The position numbers were made by a program, and so were the translations under genes. A stretch of DNA of 34,613 bases, from positions 1-34,613 of the forward strand of contig JABZFM010000038.1 of the NCBI GenBank assembly GCA_014237465.1. Direction: 5' to 3'. The notes below the pieces were generated by a model that did not search any database, was not told where the DNA came from, and worked only from the letters and a program-made list of their open reading frames with translations. Shown here piece after piece: positions 27,401 through 34,613 of the stretch. Numbering within the stretch: position 1 is the first letter of the stretch; each line of letters opens with the position of its first letter. The stretch is from Desulfobacteraceae bacterium (GTDB taxonomy: Bacteria; Desulfobacterota; Desulfobacteria; Desulfobacterales; Desulfosalsimonadaceae).

Positions 27401-28028
27401 GGAGGCTGTTCATCTGTTTTTTAATTTCATCAATAATGTCGTTTAAACGCAGCAGGTTGTGGTTGGTTGAATTAACCTTATTGATGGCTTCATTCTTTCT
27501 GGTTTTATAACGCGTAACACCGGCGGCTTCTTCAATAAATGTTCTTCTTTCCTCCGGCGCCGCGTCGGTGATGGCGCCAATATTACCCTGCTGAACAATG
27601 GCGCATGACTTTGCCCCCATGCCACTGCCTAAAAATACGTTATGGATATCTTTTAAGCGGCATGGTTGTTTGTTGATAAGATAGGCGCTTTCCCCGGAAC
27701 GAAAAAGGCGGCGGGTTATCATGATTTCAGTTAACTGACTTAAGTCGGCTTCAACGGTTTCAGGGGTATCATTGGATAGTGTCAGTGACACTTCCGCCAT
27801 ATTCAGCTGGAGTCTTTTTTCAGTCCCGGAAAAAATAACATCACCCATGGATTTTCCACGGAGTTGCTTGATGCTCTGTTCTCCCATTACCCATTTGATT
27901 GCATCAATAATATTGCTTTTTCCACAACCGTTTGGACCAACAATTGCGGATATACCGAGGGGGAAGTCGATTATACACTTGTCCGGAAATGATTTAAAGC
28001 CGATGATTTCAAGTCGTTTTAGTCGCAT
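24417..28028 (-). CDS. smc: Chromosome segregation protein SMC
   Basis: Condensin ATPase that organises and segregates the chromosome with ScpA/ScpB. At 1203 residues it is full length. Walker A GPNGCGKS is at 31-38, two long coiled coils flank a hinge near 510-660 (GIIGITADGLEPDPGFEIAL onwards), and the C-terminal head has the signature LSGGEKALSAIAF near 1100 and Walker B YCLLDEIDAPLDE near 1127. Many glutamate/lysine heptads are visible in between. The ribosome site before the ATG is weak. It is transcribed with ftsY, 30 bases downstream. Confidence 0.97.
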   Translation of the reverse strand: MRLKRLEIIGFKSFPDKCIIDFPLGISAIVGPNGCGKSNIIDAIKWVMGEQSIKQLRGKSMGDVIFSGTEKRLQLNMAEVSLTLSNDTPETVEADLSQLTEIMITRRLFRSGESAYLINKQPCRLKDIHNVFLGSGMGAKSCAIVQQGNIGAITDAAPEERRTFIEEAAGVTRYKTRKNEAINKVNSTNHNLLRLNDIIDEIKKQMNSLRRQARKAMRYKDFREGLKKSDILVSVYYHELYASQIANTRNLLSELKKKDSSHASELQKLNAALDKIKSDRLSKDQIILRKKSEKSDAERTVDKLKNDLKYLRNEEKRLYAEITGLDAAIIDLEAKNQKIKDEIAEETVKRKNLGVEIEENKVALGEKSSASQEIRTRLSEQQKNLEEQKKQLMYLMAQKAKFQNIFKNAESNKENLRQRIKRIKKDELEISGKISKLKKVVLDAKENLQEISDARESVKRRIAEKKEHLDDQGNQLGQQIKTVNLLFNERNKIKSEYLTLKKMDDNYEWYKDGVKAVMTKNNIDSNDSSSTERNGIIGITADGLEPDPGFEIALEAALGETLQYIVIKDQQTGIASINYLRESNTGRSGFIPISTFQETAGKISRQNHDLPLLINHVTIKPGFEGTFAELLQDIAVAEDFDAALKTCTSNNGYRKVVTKNGDIISSNGIMVGGSQEKLSGIYKKKLALKQLNNQLTELDAALASGQKIQNDLESAVKNLEVDIQKLTVQKNNIEKEIIEAEKNHFQASESLKYTLSHYEIITLEKEKLLGEKTDIEDEIAAHDASLADISKSEETAELEIKKISDQISSLSEQIKAFNQTEMDLKLSLTRLNAELENTNKTLIRLKEFQTEGLKQTEQIKKDIIIKTQKSKQAASEINETEKELSDMLEGLNSININLQDHDADYQHIVSEITKTDDTINQTKTIIEEVRQKEHQLELELSGFNIKRENVVNRFLDRYSQSFSQSLAEFRETVQSPDFPIEKTEAALASFRKKIDRIGDVNLGAIEAYEEQKTRYEFLKQQRDDLVEAIEDLQSVIKKISRITQKLFMEMFNNVNEQFKAMFPRLFAGGSAWLELTQPNTPLETGVELMIHPPGKKVTRLSLLSGGEKALSAIAFIFSIFLINPASYCLLDEIDAPLDEANTNRFNELLKIIGEKSQIIMISHNKRSMEFSDMLFGVTMGESGVSKLVSVDIEKLSGRSNAQN

Positions 28029-28352
28029 ATGGTATTATGAACACCGATCCAAAGTGTTATTGAGTTTTGAAATTGATAGCCATGAAAAAATTATCGATAT
28101 TAATACGGTTAGTGCTTGTTTGTGGCAATGGCAAAGCACCGCTTTATTTTTGTTAAAATTTTTTATTTAACCTAAATAAAATATGGTGTGCAATAGAAAA
28201 TTCATCAATCTGATGCTTTTAATATAAGATTTTAGCAATAAACCGGAAAAGATGCAGTTTAATTTTAGTGTTTCGTAGGTTTAATTCCATGGGGTGAAGA
28301 TGTTTAATAAAAATTATCATTAATTTCAAATGATTGCCAAAGTACATGTTTT
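28029..28352. other. Divergent gap upstream of smc and the broken kinase
   Basis: About 320 AT-rich bases. I see no RNA gene, repeat or clear coding frame. It should hold the smc promoter on the minus strand, but no convincing -35/-10 pair stands out. Confidence 0.4.
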
Positions 28353-29647
28353 TTGAGTGTCAGAGTGCTTCAATGCTTTCGAATTTTACCTCCTTCCGGG
28401 TCCGTTGTTAAGGCTTCTCAGGCGATTTCCGGTGAGATTCAGCTGGATCAGCTCTTGAAAAAATTAATGAACATTGTCATTGAAAACGCGGGTGCGGAAT
28501 CAGGAAGTCTTTTAATCAAACGTGAGGGTGACCTGGTTGTTGAGGCTGAGAAAATCAAAGATGATGAAGAAATCAAATTATTACATTTGGTTTCCCTTGA
28601 TGATGCGGACCTGCCGGCTTTGATCATTAATTTTGTTGTACGAACAATGGAATCCGTGTTTTTTGACAATGCGTCCGAAAAAGACTTTTTCTCCACAGAT
28701 ACATACATTAAGAGCAAAAGACCGAAATCTGTTTTGTGCATACCGGTTATTCATCAGAATAAACTGGTCGGCGTTTTATATGCGGAAAACAATTTTGTAA
28801 CCGGGGCATTTACACATTAAACGAAGAACTCGAAGAACGGGTCAGATCCAGAACCGAAGAACTTGAGTCGTCTCTTGAAAAACTCAAGGCAACGCAAAAG
28901 CATCTTGTTGAATCAGAAAAAATGGTTTCGCTCGGAGGGCTTGTGGCCGGTGTGGCGCATGAGGCTAACACGCCTATCGGGGTTGCGGTCACGGCAGCCT
29001 CTTTTTTGCATGATAAAACACAAGTCCTTGCTGAAAACTATTCGTTAAATGAAATGTCTCAGGCAGACTTTGAAAAATATATCCAGGCTGCTGAAGAATC
29101 ATCGGGACTGATTCTTTCAAATCTGCTGCGGGCGGCAGATCTCATAAGGAGTTCCAAGCAGGTCGCGGTCGATCAGTCTGCTGAAGAAAAAAGAGTGTTT
29201 GATTTGAGGCAGTATATTGATGAACTGCTATTAAGTATTCGGCCCAAGTATAAAAATACCAAGCATACCATCCAGGTTGATTGTCCGGAAAGAATGAGGA
29301 TAAAAAGCTGTCCCGGCGCATTTGCGCAGATATTGACAAACCTGGTGATGAATTCGTTGATTCACGGTTTTGACGGGATTGAAACCGGAAGAATTGTCAT
29401 TGAGATTTCCCGGCATGACCAGGAAATCCGTATGCGATACAGTGACGATGGCAAGGGAATGGATGATGATACGCTGAAAAAGATATACGAACCTTTTTTT
29501 ACAACCAAACGGTCTCATGGGGGAACCGGGCTCGGGATGCACCTGGTTTATAATCTTGTCACCCAGACGATCGGCGGTGTTATTGAATGTTCGAGCTCAC
29601 CAGGTAAAGGAACAACCTTTACCATCAATTTTCCCCAATTATCTTAG
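28353..29647 (+). pseudogene. Broken GAF-domain sensor histidine kinase
   Basis: Two frames together resemble the C-terminal half of the large GAF/histidine kinases seen in Desulfobacterales and cyanobacteria. The first (28353-28820) reads GSVVKASQAISGEIQLDQLL and then a GAF domain to NNFVTGAFT. It then shifts frame exactly where the remaining GAF helix should be, and the second frame (from about 28819) continues LNEELEERVRSRTEELESSL, then a kinase with H-box VAHEANTPIG, N-box NSLIHGF, G1 DDGKGM, F-box YEPFFTTK and G2 GGTGLGM. About 20 to 25 residues appear deleted at the junction, and the original N-terminus is missing. The second frame, from ATG 28922, could still yield a soluble kinase core, but has no receiver partner nearby. 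Confidence 0.75.
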
Positions 29648-29733
29648 CTCTAATTCAAGCAAACTGCTTATTCTGATTTTGGCTGTTTGTTTCGTAAGAG
29701 GTTGTTTGGCAGATATATTTACTCTTGAAAAAA

Positions 29734-30375
29734 TTATTCTAAACCGGTGATCAGGGCATTTAAGGTGCTCTTGATCAGGGCATCGGGGTTTTCCCATTTC
29801 ATTTCACGCATGGTGATGATGCCGCTGGCAAGACCGTGTGCACTTAAAAAGAAAACCTGGACCACCCGGTTTGTGTTTTTTTCTTTAAACACTTTATTTT
29901 GAATGCAGTCATTAATGGCTTTTTCAAAAATCCGGATGAATTTTGCTGATGATTTAATCATATCTAAAACAGCTGTATCATGATTGGACGTTGCGTTAAG
30001 GTCTTCAATCATGAAAATTACCCGGTATTGGTCCCGGTGCGCCAGCCAGTAATTGACATATGTTGTATAGATCACGTGGATTATTTCAAGCGGTGCTTCA
30101 AGGCTTTTGATTGCTCTTTCACATTCACTGCTCAGCGTTTTGAAAATATCCACCCAGAGATAATGCAGCAACTCTCTTTTATTCTCAAAATAATAGTAAA
30201 TTGTTCTGGGGATGCATCCGGCCTGCTGCGCGATTTTCCGTATGGATATATTCTCAAATCCTTCATTGATGAACAGTTCTTTTGACACTGATACAATTTT
30301 GGCCCGAATCTCTTCTTTTTTTGCTGCGGATTGTGCCGGTCGGCCTCTTTGTTTTTTTTTTGTTATTGTAGCCAT
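29734..30375 (-). CDS. TetR-family transcriptional regulator
   Basis: A 213-residue one-component regulator. After a basic tail (KKKQRGRPA) the TetR helix-turn-helix lies at about 24-70, with ISIRKIAQQAGCIPRTIYYY as the recognition region. The remaining helical domain (about 75-213) binds a ligand and dimerises; its chemistry cannot be read. It is divergent from the aminotransferase gene, and a perfect palindrome lies between them. TetR proteins normally repress such divergent genes and sometimes themselves until a ligand binds. Confidence 0.93.
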   Translation of the reverse strand: MATITKKKQRGRPAQSAAKKEEIRAKIVSVSKELFINEGFENISIRKIAQQAGCIPRTIYYYFENKRELLHYLWVDIFKTLSSECERAIKSLEAPLEIIHVIYTTYVNYWLAHRDQYRVIFMIEDLNATSNHDTAVLDMIKSSAKFIRIFEKAINDCIQNKVFKEKNTNRVVQVFFLSAHGLASGIITMREMKWENPDALIKSTLNALITGLE

Positions 30376-30430
30376 TGTATTTAATTAACTTTAACTATGC
30401 TTATTATATTATAATGTTAGAATATTTTTC

Positions 30431-30459
30431 TTGACATTTTTAGGAACGCGTTCCATTAT
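30431..30459 (+). promoter_or_regulatory. Promoter of the aminotransferase operon
   Basis: TTGACA (30431-30436, perfect -35) is separated by 17 bases from CATTAT (30454-30459, four of six to the -10 consensus). It lies about 47 bases before the preferred start of the aminotransferase. The spacer is almost filled by the palindrome at 30443-30454. Confidence 0.65.
30443..30454. promoter_or_regulatory. Probable TetR operator, perfect 12-bp palindrome
   Basis: GGAACGCGTTCC is a perfect palindrome lying between the -35 and the -10 of the plus-strand promoter, so a bound dimer would block RNA polymerase. It is 68 bases from the start of the divergent TetR gene, whose own promoter it could also affect. 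TetR operators are commonly palindromes of this kind and place. Confidence 0.65.
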
Positions 30460-30505
30460 TGCATAAAAGTTCTGGTCCGTCAAAAAAAATATGCAGGGGA
30501 TGAAA

Positions 30506-31741
30506 ATGTGTGCAAATAAAGATAACGCAATAGATAAAAATAAGAAATATGTGTGTCCGGATAAAATAAGAATTTTTAACCAGATCGGAATAGACCTGGT
30601 GATCGGTAAGCGGGAAGGGCCGTATATTTATGATTTTGACGGAAAAAAACTGATTGATGTGCATATTAACGGCGGCACTTATAACCTGGGGCACCGGCAC
30701 CCTGAGATTCTTGATGCCATGAGAGAAGCCCTGGAAATGCCGATTGACATTGGAAATCACCATTTTCCGAGTCCTTTACGGGGGGAAGTGGCTGAAATGC
30801 TGGTCAACCTTTCACCCGGTAATATGAAATACTGTGTGTTTGCCAGCGGTGGCAGTGAAGCAGTCGATATTGCAATCAAATCCGCACGGCATGCAACCAA
30901 AAGAAGAAAAATTGTATCCATTGACAATGGTTATCATGGCCGCACCGGGCTTTCGGGTGCAGTGGGAAACACCAAAAATGCCGCATTTTTTTTAAGTGAC
31001 ACACCGGAAGATTCTTTAAAGGTACCGTTTAATGATCTCTCTGCAATGAAAATTGCGCTAACACAAGAGGATATTGCAGCGGTAATTTTAGAAACCATTC
31101 CCGCGACCCTTGGGTTTCCTTTACCGGAAAACGGATATCTTGCAGAAGTTAAATCAATTTGTGAGCAGACAGGCACCCTGTTTATTTCCGATGAAGTCCA
31201 GACCGGATTGTCTCGTTCCGGTAACATATGGGCCATCGAGAAATTTGGCGTTGCGCCCGATATCATTGTCACCGCAAAAGGGCTGTCCGGCGGAATGTAT
31301 CCGATTGCGGCCGCGATTTTAAACGAAAAAGCCGGTTCATGGCTTTTAGAAGACGGTTTTGCCCATGTTTCCACTTTCGGCGGTTCTGAAATCGGATGTT
31401 ATATTGCAAAAAAAGTACTCGAAATTGTCAGCCGGCCGGAAACCCTTGATCATGTGAACAGGATTTCAAAATACCTGGCAGATTCACTTCAAACACTTCA
31501 GGAAAAACACTCTCACCTGGTTGAAGTTCGTCAATGCGGTTTAATTGCGGGCCTGAAATTCGAAGGGGAGATAGGCGCTGTCATGATGTCGAAAGCATTG
31601 TATGACAACGGGGTATGGGCGATGTTTTCCGGCTATGATCTGTCCGTGCTCCAATTTAAGCCCTATCTTTTTACCGACAAAGCGCTTGTGGACGAGTTAA
31701 TGGAAAAACTGGAGAAATCGATTATACAGTGTGCGTCATAA
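30506..31741 (+). CDS. Class III PLP-dependent aminotransferase
   Basis: Fold-type I aminotransferase of the ornithine/GABA/acetylornithine group, 411 residues from the ATG at 30506. PLP-binding landmarks: ASGGSEAVDIAIKSARHATK, NGYHGRTGLSGA, SDEVQTGLSRSG with D229, and the Schiff-base lysine K258 in TAKGLSGGMYPIAAAI. These genes transfer the terminal amino group of compounds such as GABA, ornithine, putrescine or beta-alanine; the substrate here is open. An ATG at 30491 would add five residues, but GGGGA 6 bases before 30506 favours that start. It is first gene of a three-gene, TetR-linked set. Confidence 0.92.
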   Translation: MCANKDNAIDKNKKYVCPDKIRIFNQIGIDLVIGKREGPYIYDFDGKKLIDVHINGGTYNLGHRHPEILDAMREALEMPIDIGNHHFPSPLRGEVAEMLVNLSPGNMKYCVFASGGSEAVDIAIKSARHATKRRKIVSIDNGYHGRTGLSGAVGNTKNAAFFLSDTPEDSLKVPFNDLSAMKIALTQEDIAAVILETIPATLGFPLPENGYLAEVKSICEQTGTLFISDEVQTGLSRSGNIWAIEKFGVAPDIIVTAKGLSGGMYPIAAAILNEKAGSWLLEDGFAHVSTFGGSEIGCYIAKKVLEIVSRPETLDHVNRISKYLADSLQTLQEKHSHLVEVRQCGLIAGLKFEGEIGAVMMSKALYDNGVWAMFSGYDLSVLQFKPYLFTDKALVDELMEKLEKSIIQCAS

Positions 31742-31771
31742 GTCGTTAAATTATTATGAGGTATCCTCGAG

Positions 31772-32716
31772 ATGAATGTTGATGCGAACCTGCTCGGCGA
31801 GTTTGAAAATTTATTAAATCCGGCATTCCCTGAAAAAAGCGGAATCCTGCCCGAAATTCTCGGTTACGGTGAAATTTCAACAACCTTTTCTATGGCTGCC
31901 ATGCGGGATGTCGCGTTTAAACGAATGCCGCCCTTTGGGAATCCTGATCAGATCACGGCATATATAAAAGCAGTTAGAACGTATTGTGCGCTGCTGAGGG
32001 ATGTATGCGGGATTCGTGTGTCTGATTATGCCTTTTATGAATTTTTCAACCGCCATGAAGAACATATCCTTTATGTCGCGCAACCCAGGTTGCCCCAGGG
32101 AACCATTGGACACAATGTGCTGAAATCCGGAACCCGCCAGCAACTTGAAACCATGATCAGCACCATAATGGAACGCATTATGCGCCTTTTTAAATTTAAT
32201 CATGAAAACAGGCAAAAAGAGTCTATCGGTCTTGATGGCCAGTTGTCCAACTGGAGCTTTCAATTTTCAGGTGAAAATAATGTGGATCCCGTATATTTTG
32301 ATATTACGACTCCCCTGTACCGGGTGAATGGCAAAGAGCAACTGGACACGGAAATTTTTTTAAAAAGCTGTCCGTCCTTTCTGGTCTGGCTGGTTCGCTG
32401 GCAGTTTCTTGATGAAGTGCTGGACCGGTATCATGATGTGCGTATGATTTTAATCGATATGGTCGCTAATTTTCACAAAGAAGGCCGGGAAGATCTGATC
32501 GAAAATGCTTTGTTGATCATTAATTCATATCTTAAAAAAGAAAATTTGGATAAGAAGATTCAGATTCTGGAAAAATCTGAAATAGACAGTTATTATAAGA
32601 ATGATGCATTTATCTGGGCACTTTTTTTGACGCTCAGGCGATTTGACCGGTTTGTGAAAACAAAAATATTCAGGCAGCGGTATAACTTTATCCTGCCCGG
32701 GAAGATCAGCCGTTAG
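31772..32716 (+). CDS. Uncharacterised protein with kinase-like motifs (DUF6206-like)
   Basis: A 314-residue soluble protein; from memory I place it near DUF6206, without a search. Reading it as a protein-kinase-like/aminoglycoside-phosphotransferase fold fits several points. LGYGEISTTF (30-39) resembles a nucleotide-binding loop, and K50 in DVAFKRMPPF a VAIK-type lysine. LDGQLSNW (154-161, D155 and N160) resembles the catalytic loop HxDxxxxN, with histidine replaced by leucine. VYFDITTPLYR (D177) sits where the DFG-type metal-binding aspartate would be. The C-terminal half is helical. It lies 30 bases after the aminotransferase, between it and a hydrolase, so a small molecule of that pathway is a possible substrate. 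Confidence 0.75.
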   Translation: MNVDANLLGEFENLLNPAFPEKSGILPEILGYGEISTTFSMAAMRDVAFKRMPPFGNPDQITAYIKAVRTYCALLRDVCGIRVSDYAFYEFFNRHEEHILYVAQPRLPQGTIGHNVLKSGTRQQLETMISTIMERIMRLFKFNHENRQKESIGLDGQLSNWSFQFSGENNVDPVYFDITTPLYRVNGKEQLDTEIFLKSCPSFLVWLVRWQFLDEVLDRYHDVRMILIDMVANFHKEGREDLIENALLIINSYLKKENLDKKIQILEKSEIDSYYKNDAFIWALFLTLRRFDRFVKTKIFRQRYNFILPGKISR

Positions 32717-32880
32717 TTTTATTAAATTGTTTTCGTGTATTTTTCACCAATGAGGGGAAAGAGGACACAAAGATAAGTAATTTTTAATTATTTTTTTTCA
32801 TTGTGTCCTTGTGGTTAATTTTTTTTATGGAATCTTTCGATCTTTTCCGGTGGATCCGGGTTTTATAAGGACGCAATGTT
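32717..32880. other. Gap with a GGACACAA hairpin
   Basis: AGGACACAA (32762-32770) and its complement TTGTGTCCT (32801-32809) could form a 9-bp stem over a 30-base AT loop, with a following T-rich stretch. Phrases like this recur between genes in many bacteria. It may attenuate or separate transcription of the last gene from the aminotransferase-kinase pair. No gene is visible. Confidence 0.5.
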
Positions 32881-34179
32881 ATGTGCGATACTCATGTACT
32901 GATAAAAAATAATATTGTTTATTTTGCGAAAAACAGTGACCGGGAAACCGGAGAAGCACAACTGGTTGTCCGCATACCGGCTGAATCAAATAACAAACCG
33001 CAAAAGCTGCGAACGACGTATATTCCCATTGAGCCGGCCGCCAGCCGCCATGGGGTGATCTTAAGCAAGCCCTTCTGGATTTGGGGCGCTGAAATGGGGG
33101 CAAATGACCAGGGAGTGGTGATTGGCAATGAGGCAATTTATTCCCGCGTGATCGATAAAAAGCGCGGACTTATCGGCATGGATCTTCTCCGACTGGGACT
33201 TGAACGGGGGGATACGGCTGAGCATGCCATGCATGTGATTATTGAATTGATCGAGAAATACGGGCAGGGCGGTGTTTGCGGTTATCGGGATCAGCGCATG
33301 CGGTATGATAACAGTTTTATTATCGCAGATGCCGGTCAGGCATGGATTTTGGAAACCGCCGGGCGCTTCTGGGTTGCCAAAAAAGTGATATCGTTCAGTG
33401 CCATTTCAAATTGTCTGACCATTGGCGAAGACTATGACCTGAAGTCACAAGGACTTGAAGATAAGGCAAAACAAAAAGGTTTTTTTAAATCCAAAGGCGC
33501 ATTTAGTTTCAAGAAAACCTTTGATACCCGTTTTATTCCATATTTTGCGGCTTCCCGCCAGCGACTTCAATCAAGCCATAACTGTTTGCAGCAGACGTTT
33601 CAGGGGCAGCAGATCAACATTCAGCAGATGATGAATAATCTTCGAACCCATTATGATCAATCCGCATCGCCGGCCACCGGCACCAACCGGGATGTCTGTA
33701 TGCACGCCGGCGGTTTTATTCGAAGAAGCCAGACCTGCGGTTCAATGGTGTCACGGCTCTGGGATAAAAACAGCCTCCATTTTTGTACCGGGACATCAGC
33801 GCCCTGCATGTCGATTTTTAAGCCCGTGTCTTTTGATTTTGATCTAAACTTCAGCGTATTGAATCCGGACGAACAAACCGTTGACGGATCTTTGTGGCAG
33901 AAAAATGAACACATTCACCGCCGCCTGATTTTTATGGATAAAAAGCGCCATGTGCTTCAAGAATCCATTGCCCGGACAGAAAATGAGATGTTGTCTGTTT
34001 TTGAAGAAAAAGAATTTATGCCTTCCAAAGATGACATGATAAAAGCCGATGACATTGTTCGAAAATGGACGGACCGATGTTTCCATGAATACCGGCATCA
34101 CACGTTTCATTATCCATCCATGAGCCTGTACGGCATGTTCTGGAAAAAAATGAACGCGCAGGACGGATTTCTTCTCTGA
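32881..34179 (+). CDS. Secernin/C69-type Ntn hydrolase (dipeptidase family)
   Basis: A 432-residue N-terminal-nucleophile hydrolase of the peptidase C69/secernin group. It starts MCDT, so removal of Met exposes C2 as the nucleophile, a hallmark of the family. KNSDR (17-21), EMGANDQGVVIGNEA (71-85) and DNSFIIADAGQAWILETAG (143-161) are typical blocks. Family members hydrolyse amide bonds, for example dipeptides, or transfer acyl groups; the substrate here is unknown. There is no signal peptide, so it acts in the cytoplasm. It follows the kinase-like gene by 164 bases on the same strand. Confidence 0.9.
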   Translation: MCDTHVLIKNNIVYFAKNSDRETGEAQLVVRIPAESNNKPQKLRTTYIPIEPAASRHGVILSKPFWIWGAEMGANDQGVVIGNEAIYSRVIDKKRGLIGMDLLRLGLERGDTAEHAMHVIIELIEKYGQGGVCGYRDQRMRYDNSFIIADAGQAWILETAGRFWVAKKVISFSAISNCLTIGEDYDLKSQGLEDKAKQKGFFKSKGAFSFKKTFDTRFIPYFAASRQRLQSSHNCLQQTFQGQQINIQQMMNNLRTHYDQSASPATGTNRDVCMHAGGFIRRSQTCGSMVSRLWDKNSLHFCTGTSAPCMSIFKPVSFDFDLNFSVLNPDEQTVDGSLWQKNEHIHRRLIFMDKKRHVLQESIARTENEMLSVFEEKEFMPSKDDMIKADDIVRKWTDRCFHEYRHHTFHYPSMSLYGMFWKKMNAQDGFLL

Positions 34180-34613
34180 CATATTCTGGTTTTAGTAATA
34201 ATGGATCTGATTGTCAGGTGTGCCATATTTCATTGAGAGAAAAATAATCATTATTTCACTTTCTCGGATAATCTTTAATGAATATGATTGCGATCGACAA
34301 TTCTCAGTCTTTGTTGATGGGCAACAGGCACTGTAGCCACCATGCATTATCGATGACGACCCCAAAAGAGGACTGAATTTTCTTGATATTTTGAAAATAA
34401 CAGAAAATTGTGATGACGGAAAAAACGCTATATATAGTGGTTGACTAATTTTCTCTGGAATGCCGCATAGCTATTGAACTGAACCGCTACGCGGAAAATA
34501 CAGATCCGTTCGTCCTGCCCAATAAACCGTAATTAAAATCATTTCCGATTATCCAACTATCAATTACAATACCTCCTTAGTAAACGGAAGTCCATTTCTT
34601 ATAACCTTATTAA
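34180..34613. other. Terminal gap with degraded coding traces
   Basis: No intact gene. A frame at 34413-34532 reads MTEKTLYIVVD, a TAA stop (34446-34448), then FSLECRIAIELNRYAENTDP to a second stop; it looks like a short gene broken by one stop. Nearby, IDDDPKRGLNFLDILKITEN in another frame (about 34348-34407) also looks protein-like. A perfect complement of AAGGAGGT at 34571-34578 has no useful start after it. Confidence 0.4.

Noticed and set aside
24540-28170. Many plus-strand frames opposite smc
   Set aside because: Antisense shadows of a clearly real coiled-coil gene.
34571-34578. Perfect AAGGAGGT on the minus strand near the window end
   Set aside because: The following TTG starts run into stops within a few codons and no ATG is suitably placed.

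Overview
The window reads as a chromosomal segment of a Gram-negative anaerobe of the Desulfobacterota (former Deltaproteobacteria), most likely Desulfobacterales. This rests on gene content and style: split glyQ/glyS, an adjacent smc-ftsY pair, a sigma54 NtrC-type two-component pair, a REP-associated transposase with GGGGTCAGGTC-type repeats, and remnants of large GAF/histidine-kinase and DUF1566-like proteins. The taxonomic call is recognition of family style, not a computed result.

Layout. 1-145 is the 3' end of a 5S rRNA and its terminator. 230-1345 is a REP/RAYT unit: tandem 31-bp repeats, a Y1 (HUH) transposase, and an inverted repeat copy overlapping its stop. Directly behind it lie an NtrB-like sensor kinase and an NtrC-like sigma54 activator (1354-4361). 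An IHF-alpha-like gene (minus strand), a 50-codon small ORF upstream of it, an AT-rich spacer and a tRNA-Thr(CGT) follow.

5752-14401 is a long plus-strand housekeeping run: mfd, a SurA-type chaperone, a RodZ-like HTH membrane protein, mgtE, recO and a GHMP kinase. A MITE-like palindromic element (14402-14555) separates it from a second run: glyQ, glyS, an 86-residue protein with a possible PC4-like fold, a nucleoside phosphorylase-family protein and ligA. A DUF1566-like remnant, a 20-codon leader ORF coupled to a two-helix membrane protein, and acylphosphatase come next, closed by a bidirectional terminator shared with a minus-strand HU gene. smc and ftsY form a minus-strand pair (24417-28028 and 23067-24386).

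28353-29647 is a broken GAF/histidine-kinase gene. The last block is the most distinctive. A TetR regulator is divergent from three same-strand genes: a class III aminotransferase, an uncharacterised protein in which I see kinase-like catalytic motifs, and a secernin/C69-type Ntn hydrolase. A perfect 12-bp palindrome sits between the -35 and -10 of the aminotransferase promoter. I read this as a TetR-controlled, ligand-inducible set of three enzymes acting on an amino compound; the substrate cannot be read from sequence. The final 430 bases hold no intact gene.

No CRISPR array or prophage is visible.
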